Shown: piece after piece, positions 16,727-24,836 of the stretch | How the letters are laid out: the number at the start of each line of letters is the position of its first letter | Position numbering within the stretch: position 1 is the stretch's first letter | Source: Bacteroidota bacterium | GTDB taxonomy: Bacteria; Bacteroidota; Bacteroidia; Chitinophagales; Chitinophagaceae | DNA length: 64,000 nt | Reading direction: 5' to 3' | Assembly (NCBI GenBank): GCA_023422565.1 | Contig: JAFAGR010000032.1 | Location: 1 to 64,000 of the forward strand | The notes under the pieces: generated by a model | What the model was told of the DNA's origin: nothing | Databases searched by the model: none | What the model saw: the letters and a program-made list of their open reading frames with translations, nothing else | Translations under genes and position numbers: made by a program

Positions 16727-18939
16727 TTCAGAATTTTACTGATCTCCTCTAGCGCCTGCTGATTAATAGGATGATTGAAGGATTGTTGTATGTCACGTTT
16801 TTCGCGCGCCGAAAGATGAAAATTCAAAGCGGCAACCTTGTCTTCCTTTTCAGGAATATAAACCATGTTTATACGATGGATCTTGTATCCTGTAGAATCG
16901 GTGAAATAATTATACTGATCCGTTTGCGAAAACTCCTGCAACTTGTACCAGTTGTGTTGAAGCATTGTGGCGGGGTTCACCAACATGTCCGTAAGAGAAT
17001 TGGTTTCAAAAGGATGTTGCCAGTTTCCGATGAGTTTATCTCTTATTTGCAGAATAAGTACACCGGAAGTATTCTCTTTTATCCAACCCTCAAAATTTTC
17101 AATAAACCTTAAACTTGTTTCAATACCGTGATTGTCACGCAGGCCGGCATCCATCACATCTATTACAGGATCAGTTGGCAGCCAAACGTTTGGTAATACG
17201 TAAGGAAATGTGGCGTTCATCCTTAAAGCGGTAAGCGCCCTAAGGTCCATCGGGTTGCGATGCTGAAACAAATTAGCAAAGTCTATTGCATCGGGGCTGG
17301 CGCTAACATCCTGATGCAAACTTCGTGGCTTCATCATGAAACTCAATGGCAGGGTTGAGATCATCATCTTTCTTCCATCCCGCTTCACAACCGAGTTAAA
17401 GATCACCAAAGGTATTTTTGCATTCCTTTCATCTTCGGCCATGTCTTTTAATTGGAAATTGAGAAATCCCCGCGTGTTGTTTGCCAGTTTATTTTCAAAC
17501 GCATATCCACGGTCTTTCACATACTTTTCTGAACCGACAGAAAACTTTTGTGCCGGTGAAAAAATATCGCGCGCTATCATTGAAGAAAATATTGGGTTAA
17601 GAAGATCTCCTGAAATATCATCCACATACCGTCGGTCATATAAATTAATTTTACCTCCATTCACTTTACGGCGATACAATTCCCGGTAATAAGTTGCGGC
17701 CAGCATGCCCCCGGAGGCACCACTGATGAGAAAGGTATTGTCCATCAGCCGGCCGCCAAGCGTTTTATCAATTTGCTGAAGAGAATTTAGTACAAAGGCC
17801 GCGCTTCTTAATCCGCCCCCGCTCACGTTTACAAATACCAATACAGGCTTTTCATTTCTTTGCCTTTCCTTCCAACGCTTTAATACTTCCAGCATCTCCT
17901 TTTGGTCTTCTTCAATTTTTAACGGCGTACACATACTTGCCAGGGATGACTGATTGTATGCAGCACGGGGCTGTTGTTTCGAGTAGCTTAATCCGTAAGC
18001 TTTATTCCTTGGGTCGATATATTCATTTTTGTAGAGGTAGTTTATAAATATTATCAGTATGATGGCAGCAGGCAGGCTCCACGACTGAAGGAAATAAGTT
18101 AGTGCGCCAATAACCGCGATCATCACAGCGAAAAAAACAAGCACACTTGCCACTGCCGGCAATTCGAACAGCGGGTACTCTAGAAGGAAGCCGACAACCA
18201 CCAGGAAAAAAAACGCAAGCATGATGCTGGCAATCGCGGCGAGGTGATGGCGTTTAAAAACTTTCTCGATAAAATCTTGGCGGTAATGCCCAACATTCCG
18301 CGGTTTGCGCAGCCTTAGCGAGGAGGTAAGATAAAAGTTTACGCGCCGCCCCATGTCCTCAGCCCAGGCATGCTCATCTGAAAAGTGTTTCCTGAAAAGT
18401 TCCGGATTTGCCACAAGTGGCGCCATTCTTCGCACAATGGTTTTTTCAGCACCGAAAAAATAAGCAAAAGAAATACCCCAAATTAATGCGATACCAAAGA
18501 GAAGGCCTCCAACCATTGCGAGAATTTCACCGGGAGGTTTAAGTTCAACATCATCATTAAAACGGACCATGGTGATTATATAAACCACCAGAAAAGCTAA
18601 GGGTATCAGCGAATTATTAATGCAATACTTTAAAAAAGGTTGTGAGGTAGTAGCCAGAAACTTAAAACGTTTACTGTGTAAGATGAAAGTGGTGATATGC
18701 CAGCTCATTATGAAAACGCCCATGGCAAGGCCTGTTATAAGCGTGCCCACAAAATCGACCCTGCCCATATATTCCGGCGCAAGCATCAGGGCATCGGCAC
18801 CGAAATTTTTCAGGAAGCCACCGCTTATGGTGCTGTATAAAATGAACCAGAAAATTAAAAGCAACTGGTACTTTCTAAAATGCAAAATGAAAAGCTGCAC
18901 CGGAAAAAAACGTGTGATATTATTGAGCAGCTTCTTCAT
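16723..18939 (-). CDS. Membrane-anchored patatin-like phospholipase
   Basis: 738 residues in two parts. The first 330 residues hold about seven hydrophobic helices; the rest is a patatin domain. The patatin landmarks are the oxyanion loop SGGGLRSA (about 376), the nucleophile elbow GASGG (about 410) and the catalytic Asp in VMDAGLRDN (about 625), so the Ser-Asp dyad is present. It is expected to hydrolyse acyl chains of phospholipids at the membrane. The patatin part is probably cytoplasmic, but topology is uncertain. The N-terminal membrane part is not one I can name. It lies downstream of ctaA on the same strand, 13 bases away. Confidence 0.88.
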   Translation of the reverse strand: MKKLLNNITRFFPVQLFILHFRKYQLLLIFWFILYSTISGGFLKNFGADALMLAPEYMGRVDFVGTLITGLAMGVFIMSWHITTFILHSKRFKFLATTSQPFLKYCINNSLIPLAFLVVYIITMVRFNDDVELKPPGEILAMVGGLLFGIALIWGISFAYFFGAEKTIVRRMAPLVANPELFRKHFSDEHAWAEDMGRRVNFYLTSSLRLRKPRNVGHYRQDFIEKVFKRHHLAAIASIMLAFFFLVVVGFLLEYPLFELPAVASVLVFFAVMIAVIGALTYFLQSWSLPAAIILIIFINYLYKNEYIDPRNKAYGLSYSKQQPRAAYNQSSLASMCTPLKIEEDQKEMLEVLKRWKERQRNEKPVLVFVNVSGGGLRSAAFVLNSLQQIDKTLGGRLMDNTFLISGASGGMLAATYYRELYRRKVNGGKINLYDRRYVDDISGDLLNPIFSSMIARDIFSPAQKFSVGSEKYVKDRGYAFENKLANNTRGFLNFQLKDMAEDERNAKIPLVIFNSVVKRDGRKMMISTLPLSFMMKPRSLHQDVSASPDAIDFANLFQHRNPMDLRALTALRMNATFPYVLPNVWLPTDPVIDVMDAGLRDNHGIETSLRFIENFEGWIKENTSGVLILQIRDKLIGNWQHPFETNSLTDMLVNPATMLQHNWYKLQEFSQTDQYNYFTDSTGYKIHRINMVYIPEKEDKVAALNFHLSAREKRDIQQSFNHPINQQALEEISKILN

Positions 18940-18952
18940 TTAAAAACTTTCG

Positions 18953-19999
18953 TTATCGTCTATGCCTCACCGTAATGTAGTGCAAAGCAGTAATGCACAT
19001 CACCATTAGCATCGCCACAAACTGGTGGCTTACACCGAACCAGATCAGGTTTTTCGGATTGGTTCCGTTCAGCACAGTAAATATTCCTAACAACACCTGA
19101 GTTAAGGTAAGAATTAAGAGGAACGTACGAAGCCGGCTGAACAAGTTGCCTCCGGGCACACTGTAAGAACGTATAAAAAATAAAATTATGATGAGTAGCA
19201 AAAGATAAGCAAGGCCGCGGTGCACAAAATGTATCGCAAGCGGATTGTTAACAAAATTGAGCCAAACCGGATTCTGTTCTAACATGGTTGCCGGCGCAAA
19301 CGCTCCATTAATATCAGGCCATGTGGGTGCTGTTTGCGCGGCTTTAAGGCCGGCCATGAATCCCCCATAACCAAGCTGAATGAATAACAATACCAGAATA
19401 AGCCAGAGAAAATTCTTTACTGAGGATGACTGAACGCGGACCTGATACGTGGGCGACATGCTCATGGCAAACCACTGGGTGTAGGCCAGAAGTATGAGCG
19501 CGGCAAGAAAATGAGTGGTCAGTTCAACATGACCTACATAGTATTTTTCAGGTACGAGTCCGCTTGCCACCATTATCCATCCTATCAAACCCTGCAAGGC
19601 TCCCAACAGGAAAAGGATGATCATGGGAACAACCATTCCTTTTTTAAATCTCTTCCTAACTAAAAAATATACAAAGCCCACTATGAACACAACGCCCAGA
19701 AGCCTGGCCCATTGCCGGTGCATCCATTCCCAGAAATAAATGAACTTGAATTCTGAAAGAGTAATGGTTTGATTTATATATTTAAACTGGTCTGTTTGGC
19801 GGTATTTCTCAAACTCAGTCATCCAATCTGCCCGATTCGATGGCGGAAGGGCGCCCGTGATTGGCTTCCATTCTGTTATAGATAATCCGGATTCCGTAAG
19901 CCTTGTAATTCCTCCGATCAACACCTGGATAACGATCATAATAACGCCGATCATCAGCCACCTGGCTATCCCCTTGTCTTGTTCACTAACTTTTCTCAT
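18953..19999 (-). CDS. ctaA: Heme A synthase (COX15/CtaA)
   Basis: Oxidises the C8 methyl group of heme O to give heme A for the aa3 oxidase encoded at 45-48 kb. The 348 residues hold eight transmembrane helices; conserved His residues lie in WEWMHRQWAR (helix 2), GHVELTTHF, HFVHRG and GVSHQFVA. The N-terminal IGGITRLTESGLSITEWKP segment is diagnostic of the family. It is placed far from the oxidase operon, next to the patatin gene, and is divergent to rnhB with only 43 bases between starts. Confidence 0.95.
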   Translation of the reverse strand: MRKVSEQDKGIARWLMIGVIMIVIQVLIGGITRLTESGLSITEWKPITGALPPSNRADWMTEFEKYRQTDQFKYINQTITLSEFKFIYFWEWMHRQWARLLGVVFIVGFVYFLVRKRFKKGMVVPMIILFLLGALQGLIGWIMVASGLVPEKYYVGHVELTTHFLAALILLAYTQWFAMSMSPTYQVRVQSSSVKNFLWLILVLLFIQLGYGGFMAGLKAAQTAPTWPDINGAFAPATMLEQNPVWLNFVNNPLAIHFVHRGLAYLLLLIIILFFIRSYSVPGGNLFSRLRTFLLILTLTQVLLGIFTVLNGTNPKNLIWFGVSHQFVAMLMVMCITALHYITVRHRR

Positions 20000-20042
20000 A
20001 GCCTTGCAAAGATAGCAACTGCCGTGATGCCTGACCTTTTGG

Positions 20043-20756
20043 ATGAATGTGCAAAAAAGCTTGCGACCAAATTGGCCGGAAGCGGATATTTTTGCCGCAG
20101 TGCTGCAACCCTTCCTTTATAAAACCAAGGTGGAAGCCGGGCTTGATGAGGCCGGCCGTGGTTGCTTTGCAGGCCCTGTTGTAGCCGCTGCAGTAATTCT
20201 TCCAAAAACATTTTTCCATCCCTTGTTAAACGACAGCAAGCAACTTACCGAAGAGCAGCGAAATGAATTGCGTCCGGTAATTGAAAGGGAAGCGATCTCA
20301 TATTCTGTTGCCTTTGTAGATAATGATGAAATTGACCGTATTAATATTTTGCAGGCGTCTTTCAAAGCCATGCACATTGCGGTTGACAATTTAAAACGAA
20401 GGCCTAACCTGTTGCTTGTTGACGGAAACCGTTTTCTGCCATACAGGGATACAAAGCATAAATGCATTGTAAAGGGCGATGGGCTTTTCACCTCAATAGC
20501 GGCTGCAAGTGTTCTTGCAAAAACTTACCGCGACGAGTATATGCAGAAACTTCATCACGAGTTTTCTTATTACGGATGGAATTCGAATAAGGGATATGGA
20601 ACTCCCGCTCACCGGGACGCGATCAAAGAAAAAGGCATATGCCGTTATCATCGCAAATCCTTTTCCATGCTTGGCGATTGTTCTATTTCAAACGATCAAA
20701 TTCCCCTGCACCTTCACGCACAACTGTCCACTCTTCCTGAGTACAGTCTACAATAG
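20043..20756 (+). CDS. rnhB: Ribonuclease HII
   Basis: Removes RNA from RNA-DNA hybrids and single ribonucleotides from DNA. Catalytic acids lie in GLDEAGRG (about residues 33-40, Asp and Glu), in VDGNR (Asp about 122) and in the AKTYRDEYM segment. 237 residues is slightly long: the core ends at HRKSFSML, and about 25 further residues are read from DNA that is antisense to the end of the next gene (74-base convergent overlap). The start at 20043 is the only good one. Confidence 0.95.
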   Translation: MNVQKSLRPNWPEADIFAAVLQPFLYKTKVEAGLDEAGRGCFAGPVVAAAVILPKTFFHPLLNDSKQLTEEQRNELRPVIEREAISYSVAFVDNDEIDRINILQASFKAMHIAVDNLKRRPNLLLVDGNRFLPYRDTKHKCIVKGDGLFTSIAAASVLAKTYRDEYMQKLHHEFSYYGWNSNKGYGTPAHRDAIKEKGICRYHRKSFSMLGDCSISNDQIPLHLHAQLSTLPEYSLQ

Positions 20757-21297
20757 TTGAAGGTATCATTCCCCCCGGCCCGCCATCAATCACTAATTCA
20801 ACCTGTTCACCGAATCTTTCATGCATTATTTCAGGATCAGTGTATTCTTCCACCATATCGCCCGGCAAGGATGCGCTAAGAATTGGATTACCCAATTGAT
20901 CAAGTATGTGCCTGCATATTTCATTATCGGGTATGCGTAACCCTACGGTAGATTTTTTTGTGTGTAACACCTTTGGCACTTCCTTGCTCGCGGGCAAAAT
21001 GAAAGTGAAAGGGCCGGGCAGATATTGTTTCAGCATTCGGTAAAGCGGCGTGCCTATGCTTTTCGTGTAATCACTAAGGTGGCTCAGATCGCGACAAATA
21101 AAAGATAACTGCGCTTTCTTCGGATCAATCCCTTTCAGCCTGCATATACGTTCGACCGCTTTTGGTTGAAATATATCGCAGCCCAATCCGTAAATGGTGT
21201 CCGTCGGATAAATGATCACGCCACCTTTTTTCAGGGTTTCCGCAACCTGTTTTACCAGGCGCGGCTGGGGGTCTTTAGGATGTATTCGAAGAAGCAT
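20683..21297 (-). CDS. L-threonylcarbamoyladenylate synthase (Sua5/YciO/YrdC family)
   Basis: Makes threonylcarbamoyl-AMP for the t6A37 modification of ANN-decoding tRNAs. The 204 residues contain the family signature GGVIIYPTDTIYGLGCD near residue 26, the LPGPFTFIL segment near residue 93, and PSTIVDCT with VVREGAGE near the end. I start at ATG 21297; a frame reaching 21480 runs into the divergent PfkB gene. It could belong to the YciO sub-branch, for which the tRNA role is less certain. Its tail overlaps rnhB. Confidence 0.87.
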   Translation of the reverse strand: MLLRIHPKDPQPRLVKQVAETLKKGGVIIYPTDTIYGLGCDIFQPKAVERICRLKGIDPKKAQLSFICRDLSHLSDYTKSIGTPLYRMLKQYLPGPFTFILPASKEVPKVLHTKKSTVGLRIPDNEICRHILDQLGNPILSASLPGDMVEEYTDPEIMHERFGEQVELVIDGGPGGMIPSTIVDCTQEEWTVVREGAGEFDRLK

Positions 21298-21391
21298 ACA
21301 CGAAAAAATAGCATAAAACAGGCCTAATGTATAAAAACAAAAATTAATCGGGTACTTTTGCTGCGTTTTTACATTCAACAAAATAAAACAT

Positions 21392-22315
21392 ATGTCTCTC
21401 ATCACCCTGGGCACTATGGCCTTTGATGCTATTGAAACTCCTTTTGCTAAAGTGGACAGAATAGTTGGCGGCTCTGCCACTTATGTGGCTTATGCGGCAA
21501 GCAATTTTTTAAAACCGGTGCAGCAGATCTCAATCATCGGAAACGATTTCCCTCAGGAGGAAATAATTTCCCTGACCTCCCGCGGCGTGCAGATGGATGG
21601 TGTGGAAGTGGTTCCGGATAAGAAGTCTTTTTTCTGGAGTGGAAAATATCATATTGATATGAATTCGAGAGATACGCTGATTACCGACCTTAACGTACTG
21701 GCTGATTTCAACCCCGTTGTTCCGGATTCATACCAGGGAGCGGAATTTCTTATGTTGGGTAACCTCATGCCCTCATTACAAATGAGCGTGATCAACCAAC
21801 TTAAGGTTCGCCCGAAGCTGATAGTTATGGATACCATGAACTTTTGGATGGATAATTCAATGCCCGACCTTCTTGAGGTTTTGAAGAAGATAGATGTATT
21901 GCTTGTAAACGACGGAGAAGCGCGGCAGCTTAGCGGTGAAGTTTCACTTGTAAAAGCTGCGAAAAAAATATTGAATATGGGGCCGCGTTTCCTGATAATA
22001 AAGAAGGGAGAACATGGCGCTCTTCTATTTCATCAGAATCATGTATTCTTCGCTCCGGCGCTTCCGTTAGATGAGGTGTTTGACCCTACAGGTGCAGGCG
22101 ATACCTTCGCCGGAGGTTTTATCGGCCATCTTGCCAAAACAAAAGACATAAGTTTTGCCAATATGAAAACGGCGATCATTGTGGGAAGCGCGATGGCAAG
22201 TTTCTGCGTTGAAAAATTCGGTCCGGATCGTTTGAAGGAAATAACCAAACAGGATATTGACGACAGGTTAAGTGAATTTGTGCAGCTAGTAAATTTTGAT
22301 ATTGACCTGGTTTAA
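21392..22315 (+). CDS. PfkB family sugar kinase
   Basis: 307 residues of the ribokinase fold. The C-terminal signature DPTGAGDTFAGGF (about residues 230-242) carries the catalytic Asp and the anion hole. The N-terminal glycine motif is GGSATYVAYAA, near residue 28. The substrate could be a sugar or a nucleoside; sequence does not decide. It is followed nine bases on by a small membrane protein gene, then by a terminator. Confidence 0.9.
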   Translation: MSLITLGTMAFDAIETPFAKVDRIVGGSATYVAYAASNFLKPVQQISIIGNDFPQEEIISLTSRGVQMDGVEVVPDKKSFFWSGKYHIDMNSRDTLITDLNVLADFNPVVPDSYQGAEFLMLGNLMPSLQMSVINQLKVRPKLIVMDTMNFWMDNSMPDLLEVLKKIDVLLVNDGEARQLSGEVSLVKAAKKILNMGPRFLIIKKGEHGALLFHQNHVFFAPALPLDEVFDPTGAGDTFAGGFIGHLAKTKDISFANMKTAIIVGSAMASFCVEKFGPDRLKEITKQDIDDRLSEFVQLVNFDIDLV

Positions 22316-22324
22316 CCTGTTGAG

Positions 22325-22582
22325 ATGATCGAGATAATTCTTTTGTTCTTCTTATCGAAGAAAAACGGGGCTCTTGCCGAACAGAAGGGGCTTAGTTCAA
22401 CGCGGTGGATCATTATCACGATAGTTGCCTGGATCCTTGCTGAAATATTGGGAATACTGGTGGCCCAGATGTTTTTTACAATGGACAACCTGATCAGCAT
22501 CTTGCTAACCGCAATACTCTTCGGGGTGGCCGGCTATCACGCCGTCAAAATTCATCTTCAAAAAATTCCGGATAAATCATAA
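22325..22582 (+). CDS. Small membrane protein, 85 residues
   Basis: Three hydrophobic stretches (about residues 2-10, 27-50 and 55-75) separated by short charged turns, with the last residues basic. It lies nine bases behind the PfkB gene and before a terminator, so it is the second gene of that unit. I do not recognise a family or function. Confidence 0.75.
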   Translation: MIEIILLFFLSKKNGALAEQKGLSSTRWIIITIVAWILAEILGILVAQMFFTMDNLISILLTAILFGVAGYHAVKIHLQKIPDKS

Positions 22583-22584
22583 AG

Positions 22585-22617
22585 AAAAGCCCACGACTTG
22601 AAATCGCGGGCTTTTTT
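22585..22617. terminator. Bidirectional terminator
   Basis: Stem AAAAGCCCACGA / TCGCGGGCTTTT with one mismatch and a seven-base loop, followed by T on the plus strand and by a looser T-rich run on the minus strand. It sits between the convergent PfkB unit and oligopeptidase gene. Confidence 0.88.
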
Positions 22618-22655
22618 AATTAGCGTGAAACTGTAACGTCTTCCACTATAATTTC

Positions 22656-24818
22656 TTAATTCGTAATTCCTTCGAGGGCCAGTAAGAAAGCATATTCCCT
22701 CGCCCTGTCTTTTAATGATTTAAACCTTCCGGATGCGCCGCCGTGGCCAACTTCCATATCGGTGTACATCATCAGCTTGGAACTACCGGTATTGTGTACC
22801 CGAAGTTTTGCGATCCACTTAGCCGGCTCAAAATACTGCACCTGGCTGTCGTGCAAGCCGGTTGTAATTAGCATGTTCGGATAGGCCTTCTTTTCTACAT
22901 TGTCGTACGGCGAGTAAGATTTAATATAGAAGTAAGCATCCTTGTCGGCCGGATTTCCCCATTCATCGTACTCATTGGTGGTTAATGGAATTGTAGGATC
23001 GCTCATTGTGGTAACCACATCCACAAAAGGCACGGCCGCTATCACTCCATTCCAAAGGTCAGGGCGCATATTTACCACTGCACCCATTAACAAGCCGCCC
23101 GCACTTCCGCCCATTGCATACATATGGCTTTTTGACGTGTAGTTATTATTGATCAAATACTCCGCTGCAGCTATGAAATCTGTGAATGTATTTTTCTTCT
23201 TCATCATCTTCCCGTCTTCATACCAATATCTTCCCATTTCCTGACCGCCACGTATATGCGCAATCGCAAATGCAAATCCACGATCCAGCAAACTCAAACG
23301 TGTACTGCTGAATGACGCGTCCATACTGGCGCCATAAGATCCGTAGCCATACAATACTACCGGTGCTTTCCCATTTTTTACAAATCCCTTCCGATAAACA
23401 ATGGAAATGGGAATAGTGGTTCCGTCATCCGCTTTGGCATAAACTCTTTCCGATTCATAATTGTCCGGATCGAAATCGCCAAGAACCGGCTGTTGTTTTA
23501 AAAGCACCTTTTTGCGGCTGGCCATATTGTAATCATATACAGATGGAGGAGTTGTAAGCGAAGTGTAATTGAACCTTAACAACTCGGTTTCATAGCCGGG
23601 ATTATATCCCAAACCGGATGCATAGGTGGGTTCGCCGAATGAAAGAAAATGCGCCTCTCCATTGCGGGTATCAATTATGTGCAACTGCGTAAGACCATCT
23701 TTGCGTTCTGAAACAGCCATAAAATTTTTGAACACATCAAAATTTTGAATGAGCACCTTATCGTTATGCGGAAGATAATCTTTCCAGGCATCCACCCGGG
23801 TGTTGCTTTCCGGCGCTACCATTATCTTGAAATTCTTCGCGTTGAGATTTGTACGGATGTAAAAGCTATCGCCTGCATGATCGACATTGTACAGCACATC
23901 CTTCATTCGCGGTTGGAAAACCTTAAATGCACTTTCGGGCCTGGCGGCGTCTATGTAAAGCATTTCAGTTGACATGGTTCCGCCTGAATAAATCATAATA
24001 AAACGATCCGATTTTGTTTTAAAAACACGGATGTAATTTGTGGGATCTTTCTCTTCATAAACAATCAGGTCGTTCTTCACTTCAGTGCCAAGTTTGTGCC
24101 TCATGATTTTTTCTGACAGAAGCGTTACCGGATTCTTGGCACTATAAAACAAGGTGAGGTTATCTGCAGCCCAAACAGGATCACCTTCTGTTCCGGGGAT
24201 CACGTCAGTAAATAACTTTCCGGTTTCAAGGTTTTTAATATAGATACTGTATTCCCTTCTCGACTTTGTATCCACTGCATAGGCTAGCAATTTATTATCA
24301 GGGCTCACTTCAAAGCCTGTTGCTGAAAAATATTCATGGCCCTCCGCCATCTGGTTCACGTCAAGCAACACTTCCTCCGGTGCATCCAGGCTCCCCTTCT
24401 TCCGGCAGAAAACAAAATAATCCTTCCCCTCTACCTGCCGGCTATAATAGTAGTAGCCGTTTTTAAGATAGGGTACGCTTTCATCTTTCTCTTTGATCCG
24501 CTGGCGCATTTCCTTGTAAAGCTTCTCCTGCAATTCTTTAGTGCCGGCCATCATCGTTTCAAAATAGGCGTTCTCTTCCGTGAGGTATTTTACAACCCTT
24601 GTACTGTCTGGCCCTTTCTTGAAAAAATCATTCATCCAATAGTAATCGTCAATGCGCGTATCGCCATGAGCCACCATTTCCTTTGGCTGTTTGTGGGCAG
24701 CGGGCGGCGCAACATCGGGCCAGCTATACTGTTTTATCTCCATATTTTTTGTTTGGCTGATTGCGGTACCTGAAAACAACAATGAGGCCATCAGAACGGT
24801 GAAGATCCTGTTGTGCAT
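22656..24818 (-). CDS. Oligopeptidase B / prolyl oligopeptidase family (S9A), exported
   Basis: 720 residues: a signal peptide (residues 1-21, ending AISQ), a seven-bladed beta-propeller (about 90-450) and an alpha/beta hydrolase domain. The nucleophile Ser lies in GGSAGGLLMG and the catalytic His in VGHGGASGR; the Asp lies in the LHDSQVQY segment. S9A enzymes cut short peptides after basic residues (OpdB) or proline. The overall pattern, such as YYWMNDFF at the start and the AIAHIRGG segment, is OpdB-like. It is preceded 18 bases upstream by the lamin-tail gene on the same strand. Confidence 0.92.
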   Translation of the reverse strand: MHNRIFTVLMASLLFSGTAISQTKNMEIKQYSWPDVAPPAAHKQPKEMVAHGDTRIDDYYWMNDFFKKGPDSTRVVKYLTEENAYFETMMAGTKELQEKLYKEMRQRIKEKDESVPYLKNGYYYYSRQVEGKDYFVFCRKKGSLDAPEEVLLDVNQMAEGHEYFSATGFEVSPDNKLLAYAVDTKSRREYSIYIKNLETGKLFTDVIPGTEGDPVWAADNLTLFYSAKNPVTLLSEKIMRHKLGTEVKNDLIVYEEKDPTNYIRVFKTKSDRFIMIYSGGTMSTEMLYIDAARPESAFKVFQPRMKDVLYNVDHAGDSFYIRTNLNAKNFKIMVAPESNTRVDAWKDYLPHNDKVLIQNFDVFKNFMAVSERKDGLTQLHIIDTRNGEAHFLSFGEPTYASGLGYNPGYETELLRFNYTSLTTPPSVYDYNMASRKKVLLKQQPVLGDFDPDNYESERVYAKADDGTTIPISIVYRKGFVKNGKAPVVLYGYGSYGASMDASFSSTRLSLLDRGFAFAIAHIRGGQEMGRYWYEDGKMMKKKNTFTDFIAAAEYLINNNYTSKSHMYAMGGSAGGLLMGAVVNMRPDLWNGVIAAVPFVDVVTTMSDPTIPLTTNEYDEWGNPADKDAYFYIKSYSPYDNVEKKAYPNMLITTGLHDSQVQYFEPAKWIAKLRVHNTGSSKLMMYTDMEVGHGGASGRFKSLKDRAREYAFLLALEGITN

Positions 24819-24836
24819 AATAAAGGGTTTTAATTT

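Noticed and set aside
21298..21480. Longer start (21480) of the threonylcarbamoyl-AMP synthase
   Set aside because: It runs into the 5' end of the divergent PfkB gene and precedes the family start by 61 non-conserved residues.
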